A stretch of DNA of 64,000 nucleotides from Capsicum annuum (taxonomy: Eukaryota > Streptophyta > Magnoliopsida > Solanales > Solanaceae): positions 157,709,670 through 157,773,669 of the forward strand of contig NC_061115.1 in the NCBI RefSeq assembly GCF_002878395.1. Direction: 5' to 3'. How positions within the stretch are numbered: position 1 is the stretch's first letter; each line of letters begins with the position of its first letter. Position numbers and translations under genes: made by a program. This document shows positions 48,218 to 59,183 of this stretch, piece by piece. Below the pieces are notes generated by a model. The model had not been told where the DNA came from. It did no database searches and was given only the letters and a program-made list of their open reading frames with translations.

Positions 48218-50439
48218 AACAATTGCTGAATTTCAAACATATAACAAGATAACATAAGATGGACTAAAAGAATTCAGAATCTGTCTTTAACAGATAACCG
48301 TTAACCAAAAAAACAACAAACACCACCACCCAAGTCCACAGTAATCCACAAAGCCTTCCGACCCTGACAATGACAATGACAATGTTAATAATAATGTGAA
48401 CTCTCAATTCTATTATATGAAAAGAAAAATGATGAACTGATTAAGTCTTCTGGAGAATGGAAGTTCACCACTTCACCGCAAGAAACCGACACACTAAGCT
48501 GATCCACCTAACCCCGCACATGAAAAGTAGACTTGCTTTCGGATCCTGCATCACATGGAGATACAGTACCTGAATACAGTTAGTAGGTTGAACACTAGCA
48601 TGTAGCTCAAAGATAGAGGATAAAATAATGTCATCATCACGAAAACAAGTCAAACCAATGCACATGTACACATTCACACATATCCCTGAGTATATACATA
48701 TTTCTAAGTCTGGGAGAGGGAACCGACCTTAGGATGTACTTTAAAATCATAACGTAGATTGTGTAGCTTGACAGTCCTAATTTCACCCATGAGCCATATG
48801 GGTCCAGTTGTAACCCTTTAGTCGGGCCCCAACGTGTGTTAGCCGCACGAATCGAGGTTATTATAGAAGGCGGGGATTCTCTTGTACCCTTCGCCAACTA
48901 TGATACATTCATATGTAGTGTGACAAAACACATGGTTATTCAAACCAAACATGAGTTTCCGGTGTCTATCCTTCAGACTCACACCTTCAGGACCAACTAT
49001 CACAACCCCAGTTAATGACCAATTAACATATTTAACACATAACCCATTCAACAATTCTAGGAGTCAATTATTAAGTGGTATGGTCATACCAACTATAGCT
49101 TGCAAGCAATGTCATTAGCTAACACTTAGGGAATTTCTTCATACACCACAGACTCCATTAATAAAATTACTTGGGGGATTCCTTCATACCCCGCAAGGTT
49201 CTTAAGATCATTACTATCATTATCCAGTTATCCATTTATGCCATGCTTTAATTTTAAAGAGAATAAGCCAAACCAAATGATAATTTACATTCCAAAATCC
49301 ATCATGCAAGTGGGTTAAGGTTATTATCAATTTACATACCAAAACCAATTATTTGGGGATTTCGTTGTGCCCCTATTGGCATAATTTAAATTTTTGGGGA
49401 GTCCATTGTCTCCCTATTCTTTCCACAATTACTATGCACCCCAGTGAGTGTACAAACCAGTGATATAATGTATAATATTTTAATAGTAATCATCAGAAAA
49501 TATTTGAACAATTATATCCAAAACCATCAACCTATAGTTCAAAACCCAACATCAAAACCATGAATAATAAATCAGTTTTCATGGCATTAAGAAAATACAA
49601 GTATAGGGAAAGAGGTACATGACTTAATTACCAAGAAATTTGAAGAAGATATCACCCTTAGAACCTTAGATAACCACATTCCTTGAACTCCAGCCTTTAC
49701 TTGAATGGGGAATTTGAGAGAGAATTGAAGAGTGTTTAATATGCCAAAGTATTGGAAATAACGCTCCTCAGATGTTTTATTGATATGGGGTCTAAGTAGG
49801 AAAAGGAGGAAATTACCAAGATGCCCCTAATTAAAAGACTGAAAATAATACCACCCCGTTTCTACAGTTGACCTCACGACTCGTAGGGTCAACCTACGAT
49901 TCATTTAGTCCAGTCATAGTCTAGACAGTGTCTAAGGCCACCCTACACTGTTCTGGTTGCTAGTTGCACCTTACGACTCATATCCAGTCCTTACGATTTA
50001 TACGCAAGACATGAATTTTTATGGCATACACTGGACACACTATGATTTCCACCTTACAACTCGTATGGAGTAGTTATGTCTTATTACCTCCAAGTCGTTA
50101 CCAAAAAAGTAAGGAAAATCTCACTGTCCACTTTATGACTGGATTTCTTTGACCGATTAGTCACCCTACGACTCATAGGGTGAGTTATATTTAGGATAGT
50201 AATGAGAAAATTTCAGAAATTTTTAAGGACCAAAATCAAAGGTGTTACATTCTCTCCCTTAGGATAATTCACCCTCGAATGATGGGTCAAAGTATCTATT
50301 AGCATAATTTAACACGGATTACACACACGTTTACCTTTAACTAAGATTAAAAAACAAAGATACCAAGAAAATTACAATTTTCTTTAACAAAGTCAGAAAA
50401 AAGGGATGTTAAGGAATACACATACCTCGCGAATGATTA

Positions 50440-51950
50440 TCTGAAGTGGAAAACAAGAATGGATACTTGGAATTCATGTCCTCTTCAGCTTCCCAAGTGG
50501 CATCTTCAACCTTATGGTTCCTTTACAAAACTTTTAATGAAGCCACATCCTTAGTTCATAATCGACAGACTTGTCGGTCCAAAATCTCCACTGGGAATTC
50601 CTCGTAAGACAAGGAATAAAAAATACCCACACCTTTCAATGGAACAACCAATAAAAGATCACCCACGCACTTTCTTAACATTGAAATATGAAAGACCGGG
50701 TGAATAGAATCCAAGCTCGAAGGCAATTCCAATTCATAAGCCACATTGCTCACTCGTCTCAAAATATGACATGGATAAATATAACGAGGACTGAGCTTCG
50801 CCTTCTTTCCAAATCACAACACTCTCTTCATTGGAGACACCTTTAAAAACCCCAAATCATCTACCTCAGATTCCAAGTCCCTTCACCTTAAATCCATATA
50901 GGATTTTTAGCGACTTTGGGCGATCTTAAGTCTATCCTAAATCACCTTCACCTTCTCCATAGCTTGGTGAACCAATTTGGGGCCATATAACTTATTTTCA
51001 CTAACCTCAAACCACCCCATAGGTGACCTATATCTCCTACCATACAAAGCCTCAAACTGAGCCATCCCAATGCTAGAATGAAAACTATTGTTTTATGCAA
51101 ACTCAATAAGAGGAAAACGGTCAACCCAACTACCACTAAAATCAATCACACAAGACCATAGCATATCTTCCAAAGTCTGTAACGTCCTCTCTACTTGTCT
51201 ATGTAGCTGAGGGTAGAAAAAAAGTGCTAAGGTTCACCTTAGTCCCCAAACCTTGCTAAAAGGAATGCCAAAAGTAAGACGAGAACTGATTACCTTGATC
51301 AAATATGATGGAAAATGGAGCACCATGCAACTTTATAATCTTCTCAATTAAAAGATTTGTGTAATCGTCCATCGAATAATTCGTCCTCACTGGCAAGAAG
51401 TGAGTAGACTTAGTCATCCTATCCATGATGACCCAAATAAAATCGAACTGATGACGGGACCACAGATGTACAGTAATAAAATCCATATTAATCACTTCCC
51501 ATTTTCACACGGGCAACACAATCTCTTGAGACAACCCACCAGGCCTCAAGTGTTCCACCTTCACTTATTGACAAACCATGCACTTGGCCACAAAATTTGC
51601 CACATCCCTCTTCATGTTGTTCCACCAATAAATTTCCTTCAATTTGTGATAAATCTTCATCGAACCTAGATGAACAATGTACCTCGACTCATGAGCCTCA
51701 ACCAAGATCCTTTCTGGCAGCCCGTCAATATCTGGAACACATAATCTACCTTGGTACCTCAAGATATCATCGCCACCAATCTTAAAGGCACATACTTAAT
51801 TAGCATCGATACAGGGTTCAATAACTGCTTCTCTTTTACCTCAACACCAACAGATAACTTTGCCACCTCTTGCACAAGCACCTTACCCTCTTTAGAGTCT
51901 AAGAGACGAGCTCTAAGATTAGCCAAATGGTGAATATCCTTCACTAATTC
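50440..51950 (-). pseudogene. Element C integrase and chromodomain, broken
   Basis: The H2C2 zinc-binding part (51565-51762: AHESRYIVH ... CMVC) is complete. Core 51256-51495 keeps MINMDFITV and IIFDQGNQF (both Asp). The Glu motif QVERTLQ lies near 51175-51195 in a shifted frame. LYGRRYRSPMGWFEV is at about 51010-51050. The C-terminal part continues in 50556-50762 and the chromodomain near 50480-50530 reads NHKVEDATWEAEEDM. Frameshifts and stops separate the pieces. Confidence 0.85.
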
Positions 51951-53345
51951 TCACTTCTCCATATTCACATAGGATAGGGTTCCTATGGATAACCTGCTAA
52001 GAGCATCAACAACAACGTTAGCCTTACCAGGATGATAATAGAGACTCATATCGTAGGGCTTGAGAAAATCAAGCCACCTCCTCTGTCTAAGATTTAACTC
52101 CTTTTGGGTGAATACATACTGCAAGATCTTATGATCTAAAAAGATGTCAACATGGACCCCATACAAATAATAGTGCCAAATCTTCAAAGCAAAGACCACA
52201 ACCAATAATTCCAAATCATGAGTCGGATAATACTTCTTATGTACCTTCAATTGTCTTGAAGCATATGCAACTACCTTAACATGCTGCATCAACACAGAAC
52301 CCAGTCTCACACGAGACATATCATAATAAAAAACAAAATCATCGGTACCATCGAGTTGAGTCAAAACTAGAGTCAAAGTTAAGTTGTCCTTTAACTTCTT
52401 AAAACTACCCTCACAAACATCTGACAATAAGAACTTCAAGCTTTCATAAGTCAACTTAGTCAATGAGGCAGCAATAGAAGAGAAGCTTTCCACAAACCTT
52501 CTATAATAATAGGCTAAATCCAAGAAGCTCTAAATATCAGTTGGAGTAGTGGGTCTAGGCCACTTTTTGATCATCACAACTTTTTGTGTATCAACTATGA
52601 TCCCTTCACTAGAAACAACATGACCCAGACAGGTCACAACATTCAACCATAATTCACACTTTAAGAACATTGCATATAACAACTGATCTTTTAAGGTCAA
52701 CAACACAATTTGAAGTTGATCAGCATCATCCGTCTCACTATTAGAATACACCAAAATATCATCAATAAAAACAATTATGAACAAATCCAAGATGGAAGAT
52801 ACAATTCATGAGGTCCATAAATGCCCTCGAAAAATTAGTCAAACAAAAGGACATAACCAAAAACTTAAAATAACCATACTGAGTTTGGACGATAGTCTTG
52901 GGGATATCCACCTTAATAATTTCAACTGATGCTAATTCGACCAATGATCAATCTTGGAAAAGTACTTAGCACCTTAAAGCTAATCAAAGAGATCATCAAT
53001 CCTAGGAAGTGAATACTTATTCTTCACAGTCATCTTATTTATTTGGCAGTAATCTATACACATCCATAGGGAACCATTCTTCTTATGCACGAAGAGAATA
53101 GGAGCACCCTACAGATAAACACTAGGGCAAATAAAATACTTATCTAGAATATCTATCAATTAATCCTTGAGTTTTTTTAACACAGCCGAATCTATTCTGT
53201 ACGGAGGAATAGAAATAGGACTAGTATCCAAAAGAAGATCAATCCCAAAATCAATTTCCCTATCGGGAGGAATACCATAAAGATCATTAGGAAAAAACTC
53301 ACGGAATTCACTAACCACAGGAATGGTTTGTATAGGAGGACCCTC
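51951..53345 (-). pseudogene. Element C reverse transcriptase and RNase H, broken
   Basis: RT starts near 53345 with SIPPYRIDSA and [15 protein letters not shown]. The catalytic box in 52530-52790 is FIDD, intact ([15 protein letters not shown]). The open 190-codon piece 51951-52523 covers the thumb ([14 protein letters not shown]) and RNase H ([41 protein letters not shown]). The first RNase H Asp is present. A few stops and frameshifts occur in the RT half. Confidence 0.86.
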
Positions 53346-53443
53346 TATGTTAGAATCTTTAACCCGAACCCCTCGTATAAATACTGAAACTTCTTATTAT
53401 GCCTTTTGCTCATCTGTTTTTGCTTTTTATTTTCCTCTTCCAC

Positions 53444-54222
53444 TTATTTCATATACACCATGAGTCTAAAGATGTTCATATCCTTGTTCAACAAGGCAGC
53501 CTTGTTTTCCAAGATCAAATGACGGGATAACCCAAAAATAAATTTCCTCATTCTAGCCCTTATGCTAGATACTAATTCTGAAGCATATACCATCAATTGA
53601 TGAAACTTCAATGCATACTCCTTCACTGTCACCCTGTCTTGCTTAAAATTCACAAATTCTTCAGCCTTTGCCTCCCTCAACTCTTGAGGAAAGAAGCGAT
53701 CAAGAAAAGCACTAGATAAATTATCTCGCAAAGTGGACTCAACATCATCACCTCTAGACTATTCCCACTTCTCATACCATTAATACACTATATCCTTCAA
53801 TTGATAAGTAGCAAACTCTACTCCCTCCACATCAGTAGCATATATCATACGAAAAATCTTCTCCATCTCAACAATGAAACCTTGGGAATCTTCCTTAACC
53901 TTGGAACCTATGAAAGTTGAAGGACTCAATATCATAAATTGTCCAACTATAGTAGCCTTAGAAGATAGAGTAATAGAAGTAACACGCTCAGTCAGAGAAG
54001 CCACCAACTAGGTCAGCAAATGAATCAACTAATGAAATTCAACATTTGTCACATCCACTTGAGGAGCCTCTGGAGAACTAGTAGAATTTGGGGGAACCCC
54101 ACGAGATCCATCAAAAGCAGTAGCCCTAGACCGAGTCTAAACCCTATAAGTATGACAGGTTCCATCAATATTTTCCTCAAGTAGGATAAAGGAGTTTCTA
54201 GGAGCATTAGATCTTCGAGGCA
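53444..54222 (-). pseudogene. Element C gag, broken; knuckle and protease deleted
   Basis: The gag start is near 54222 (minus-strand MPRRSNAPRNSF). The gag domain lies in 53780-54007 and 53444-53731 (AFLDRFFPQELREAK, FVNFKQDRVTVKEYALKFHQL, FIFGLSRHL). At about 53400-53440 the sequence passes within a few dozen codons to the pre-RT motif EGPPIQTIPVVSEFREFFP. The CX2CX4HX4C knuckle and the whole protease are absent, whereas elements A and B have both. Confidence 0.8.
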
Positions 54223-54418
54223 TGATCTGAAATACGAAGAAATAGACATTAGAGAAGATTTAAGACCTTAGACTCCTTAGCTTAAAAGTAGATAACATGA
54301 AAGGGAAACATTTCTAAATGTATCGTCGCCTCTTCCTTATAAGTGTGACATGAAATACACCTATAAAAGACACTCTACTTGGCATGACTTTGTGTACATA
54401 CAATGACACCAAACCTAG

Positions 54419-54430
54419 GCTCTGATACCA
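54419..54430 (-). promoter_or_regulatory. Element C primer binding site
   Basis: The minus strand reads TGGTATCAGAGC, a perfect match to the plant initiator-Met site, 4 nt from the right LTR. Confidence 0.88.
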
Positions 54431-54434
54431 ACTT

Positions 54435-54564
54435 TGTCATGACCCAAACTAGGACCTAGCCATCACGGTTATCTCAATTCCATTGAGGATCGAAGACCAC
54501 CCCCTTTGACTAGCCAAATAGAACACAATACCCCTAACAATGGTTAAATTCTTAAAATATAACA
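54435..54564 (-). repeat. Element C 5' LTR (right), first 130 bp
   Basis: TGTCATGACCC... matches 43283-43387 plus the bases after the copia insertion. Cut at 54564 by the C2 LTR; the last five bases TAACA are the predicted target duplication. Confidence 0.82.
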
Positions 54565-54934
54565 TGTCGGGACCCAGACCAGGTCCTGACCATGATGGCT
54601 ATCTCAAGTCACACATGGACTTAAGACCACCCATGTGCACCTAACCAAATAACATAATATCACTAATGTCAGATGAATTTTGAACATATAATAAGATAAG
54701 TTTATAGAATAAAGGGTATGCCTATTACCGATAACCATCGATTGGCCAAAACAACCAACTAACATAACCCAAGTCCATATTAATCCAACAAAGCCTTCTA
54801 ATACAAGAACCAAAACCCATTTTTATCGAGATATATACCAGACACTGACAGATGACAATAACAATGAAAATAAAAATGAGAATGATAATAATAATGAAAG
54901 TTTATGTGGCCATATGAATCGGAGGGTATACGCA

Positions 54935-57242
54935 TGTAACACCCCAAGAATATACCTCGAATACTACACGGTGCTTACGACCCCGAAGTACTACAAGCTA
55001 ACTCATGAATGATATCTGCTATGAGCACTGAACAATAAAATTGAAATAATTATAGAATAATAGGCTGAAGTGCCATAAGGTTCAAAATATTTGAAATACT
55101 GATAAAATATAGCATCTGTAAAATTGAATATTATCTGAAAATCTAGTTAGAAAAGCCTCTAACTAAAATAGTCTGAAAGTAGAGTTGATGGGACACTTCC
55201 CCAACTGATTCTATCTATTAAAATACTACTAAGCTAAAGTACTAAAATAAAATCATATCCATGATAGATGAGGACTCACTGCAATCTGCTACTATTGGCT
55301 GAATCTGGCTAAGCACAGTCAGGAACCTGAGCATCCGAACCTATGATATGAAACGTCATAGCATAAGAAATGGGCATGCAATCAGTACACGAGAATATAC
55401 TGGTATACTAAATAAGGTAACACTGAATGCATGAACAATAACTAACTGAATGATATACAAGAGCTGGATAACATATACGAAGGATCTGTAACTACTGAAC
55501 ATATTGTGCATACTGTAACTGATTATACTGGAATTGAATCTGATAACTGATAAGTGAATATACTGATAATCTAAATTACTGATAACTGAGTGACTGTATC
55601 TAACAGTCCTGATTATATAGAGCTGAACTGAGTTCTATTCTGAAGACTAAGACTAAAATTAAAACTGTGGGAGGTAATCATCTACCGATATGCCCAAATA
55701 AGATAAAATAACTAAACTAGGGTCCAATATGCAACCCCAATTAAAAGGGTGTTAGTACTACGACACGGGTAAAAACAAGCTGAAGAGTAACCCTCTACTG
55801 ACAAGTTCCCTAAATGAGAGCGGTGATACCCTCTACTGGCAGGTAGAGAACTTCATTAACCCTCAAATGATAGGTTTGATGTCTCAACCTATGCTGGCTA
55901 CGTAGTTCTAGAATGCAAGGATTGCTTCTAAGGATCACACCCTCTGCTGGCAGGTGAGCCCCCATCCTTGGGTTCACTCGGTGCTAAATCCTACACCCAA
56001 CTGATAGACACTAAACTGTTATACTGGACTAAATTTTCCTAAGTTCTATAACTGACTAAACCCCCAGGACTCGATATCATAAAATGTAAAGAAAAGTATA
56101 ATCTTGAATAACATAACAATGTTCACTTGGTCATAATTCATTCATAGAGACATTCCATCAAACGCTTGTACTGCATTAACTTGTACATGAATGGGGAATA
56201 CATGTTATCATGCTATAATGGCATTATTTTATTCTCATAGACAATTTATCAAACACAAAAAAAATATACTTAGTTCATTATATCATAAACACTTAGGGTT
56301 AACATAGTTACAACAATCAACTTGTAAATTGAAGGATTTATCAAGAATATCATGTAATTCAACACATACTAGAATCAATTCTTGGAACTTGTAATCTAAA
56401 TCATAGATTAAAACTCAAACAACATCATGAACATGAATTTAATCTAATTCAAATATGGAAATAATAAATCACAAATCTTGTATTTTAAAAAAGGATTCTT
56501 GGGCTCCATGGAAGGTAAAGATCCATGGATGAACATCTAACATACCTTAATTCAATGAGTTCTTGAAGAAATTCTTGAGATTGACCTTGATTCTTGAGAG
56601 CTAGGGTTTGCTTTCTTGAGAGAGAATTATCTTTTGATTTTGGGGAAAGTGAATAATAAAGGGTTTTACATATTTTTAGGGATTAAATCCCACATCTGGG
56701 TGGAATAAAATCATGAAAAAAGACTGTTTTAACCCTGGGAACAACTTTAATTTTTTGTAAAATTTTTCCGATCAGGACCCTGGCATGATGCACCACTATC
56801 GCGCCAGGCCACTGGAAAATAATGACTGGGAAATTACATGGTGGTGCGATATGGTGGTATCGCGTTGCCACTTTGTGAACTGGAAGTACACCGCAACGCG
56901 GTGAAATCGCGTTGGTACACTAATTGACAATTGTGAACTGGGTCTATGGGGCAATGCGCCAATATTTTGGAGCAACACTGGAAATTGACAATCACTATTT
57001 TAACACACTCCACGATGCGCTACTGGCCTGAATGATGATATTTAATAACTGAAACTTAAAATTACCATAACTTCTTACCCAGTTGTCGGATTTAGGAAAA
57101 TTTAATATCGTTGGAAAACTAATAGAATTTCCAACATAATGGCAGGCTCAAATCTGACAATTACTGAGTTTTTCAAAAATTTTATTTAGGATAACCCATG
57201 TACTGAGGGTTAATCTAGGCTAGGGAAATACAGGGTATTACA
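54935..57242 (-). repeat. Element D 3' LTR (left)
   Basis: TGTAACACCCC...GGGTATTACA, 2308 bp. Polypurine tract just inward (57243-57258, TCCTAAGGGGGATAT on the minus strand). Shares with the other D LTR a CACCGCAACGCGGTG hairpin (56889-56903). Confidence 0.88.
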
Positions 57243-57929
57243 ATATATCCCCCTTAGGAAAAATTCTTCTCGAATATGGCTAGTTAAGCTGAGAGAATAC
57301 TAGCAGACTGAATGTTACGTACTGAACTAGACATGCACAACTGAAGAATGATTACGTGACTAGTCAGATAGACTGAACTTACATTGTGAACATGCATATC
57401 GGATGCATGAGTACATGTCTGAATGGATTAATGAATACATGACTGAATATGCATGAATGAGAACATGAGGACATGACTAAATCTGAATCATGATCTATAA
57501 ACTGAACTGATTCCTTGGATACATGTCATGATAGGGGGATGGTCATACGACTGGGATTGGGACTTGAGGTTCAACTATGAGGACCCATTACTTCAACTGG
57601 ATTTGCTACGCGAAGATAAAATGAAAGGTTTAGATCATGATAACTCGGGGATTATAGTGCATCTCCCCTTTGGGATGCTATGTCCCTCGAGAATGCTGAC
57701 TTGACTGAGATACTAAGGAAAAGTATGAGATGATGCACGGGGCACCTATGAACTAAATCGTGACTGAATATTTGGGATCTTATACTGAGGCATAAATATG
57801 TAAATGAGAAATCTGTAACATACCAGTGACCATATCTGGAGAGCTTTCCTAATTTTATCTGGACTGAAGTGCGTAAAACCTGTTTAGGAGTTTCCCACTG
57901 GTGGCACTGGAAGTGGCACCTTGTTAATT

Positions 57930-58960
57930 CGGGCAACCTAACTAAGTTGAAGGATGACTATACTGACCCTAAGAACCTAACTGAGGATAATCTCTAACTC
58001 TGTGGCCTAGCTTTCCACACCCAAAACAAACATCACTGCCAGCTCTGCACACACCCTTATGATTCTTACCACACTCTTCGTAAAATGGATTAGTAAGACC
58101 ATTGCTTATGCTATCCTGGGTCATCGGTACACTGGCTGAAGACGGAGCTGAAACTGAGAACTTTAGACGAGACTGGGAACGATTACCGCCTTCTGACTTA
58201 GGTTGAATGAAATTAAAGCTACCTGTTCTAGCCTTCTTATTCTCTCTCTCTTTCTTTTTAAGCTCTGCTCCTCAATCTGTTGAGTATGGACCATAATCCT
58301 AGATATGTCAATCTCTTTAATCAATATTGCTATTCTACACTCCTTAACCATACTATCTGATACTCCAGATACGAACTTGCTCATTTTGGACTTATTGTTT
58401 GCTACTACATAGGGAGCATACCTAGCGAACTAAATAAATTTGAGGGAATACTCTTTTACACTCATACTACCTTGCTTGAGATTAATGAACTCTAACACTT
58501 TGGCTTCTTTCAGTTCTAAGACAAAGAATCTATCTAGGAAGGTTGTGGGCTCTGCATCTATACCCCTGTGTACTTTCCACTACTTAAACCACGTATGGGC
58601 TACATCTTGTAGCTGATAGGAGACTAACTTAGCACTCTCACTGAAAGTCACTCCCATGATATTTGTGACTTTTTAAACCTGATCGAGGAACTCCTGTGAA
58701 TCCTCTTCTGACTAAGATCCCATAAAGGAGGAGGGTTTATTTGGATGAAGTCCCAAATTCTGGCTGCAGCAATATTGGCCACTAGGTTGGATGGAATAAC
58801 AACTGGCTGTTTATTTTGGGATACAACTGAATTGGCTAGAGTAGTGAATGCAACTCTGAATTTTTTGTGAGAGACATGTTCGTCAAGGGGATCTGCCTGA
58901 ATGGGCTGAGGGGCTAACTGGTTTCCAGTTCTTCATTCGTTAGACCTTTTGAGAGGCATT
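57930..58960 (-). pseudogene. Element D gag, broken
   Basis: Minus-strand remnants of the same gag as element B: the N-terminal region near 58850, the gag domain with FLDRFFVLELKEAK-like sequence near 58500-58560, the open piece 58163-58384 (MSKFVSGVSDSMVKECR, MVHTQQIEEQ) and a knuckle near 57990-58035 reading CFGCGKLGHRVRDY. His is kept but the last Cys is Tyr. Many stops. Protease, RT and integrase are absent. Confidence 0.8.
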
Positions 58961-59167
58961 AACTGTAAATAAAATAAAAAAACTGATTAGACTGAGAGTT
59001 TAACTTGAGCTCATGCTCACTCGCACGACATGAATACTAAAAGAAGGGAAACTTTTCCTAAAACATCTCATAGCCTCCTGTCTATAAGTGTGGCGCGCTA
59101 CACACCCATGAACAAGACTCTATGCGATGCGGCTTTTCATACTCCCTAGGACTCTATTAAACCTTAG

Positions 59168-59179
59168 GCTTTGATACCA
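59168..59179 (-). promoter_or_regulatory. Element D primer binding site
   Basis: The minus strand reads TGGTATCAAAGC, one mismatch to the standard initiator-Met site, 4 nt from the right LTR. Confidence 0.85.
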
Positions 59180-59183
59180 TGTT

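Larger units (their letters stand above)
43283..50249 (-). repeat. Element C 3' LTR (left), split by copia
   Basis: TGTCACCATCC...GGTGTTACA. It comprises 43283-43387 and 48218-50249, about 2.13 kb without the insertion. The first piece matches the start of the right LTR at 54435 (GACCT..CCATCACGG, GAACACAATACC). The polypurine tract follows at 50250-50262 (AAGGGAGAGAA on the minus strand). The U3 side holds a cluster of CTACGACTCATAGGGT-like words (49870-50190). Confidence 0.85.
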
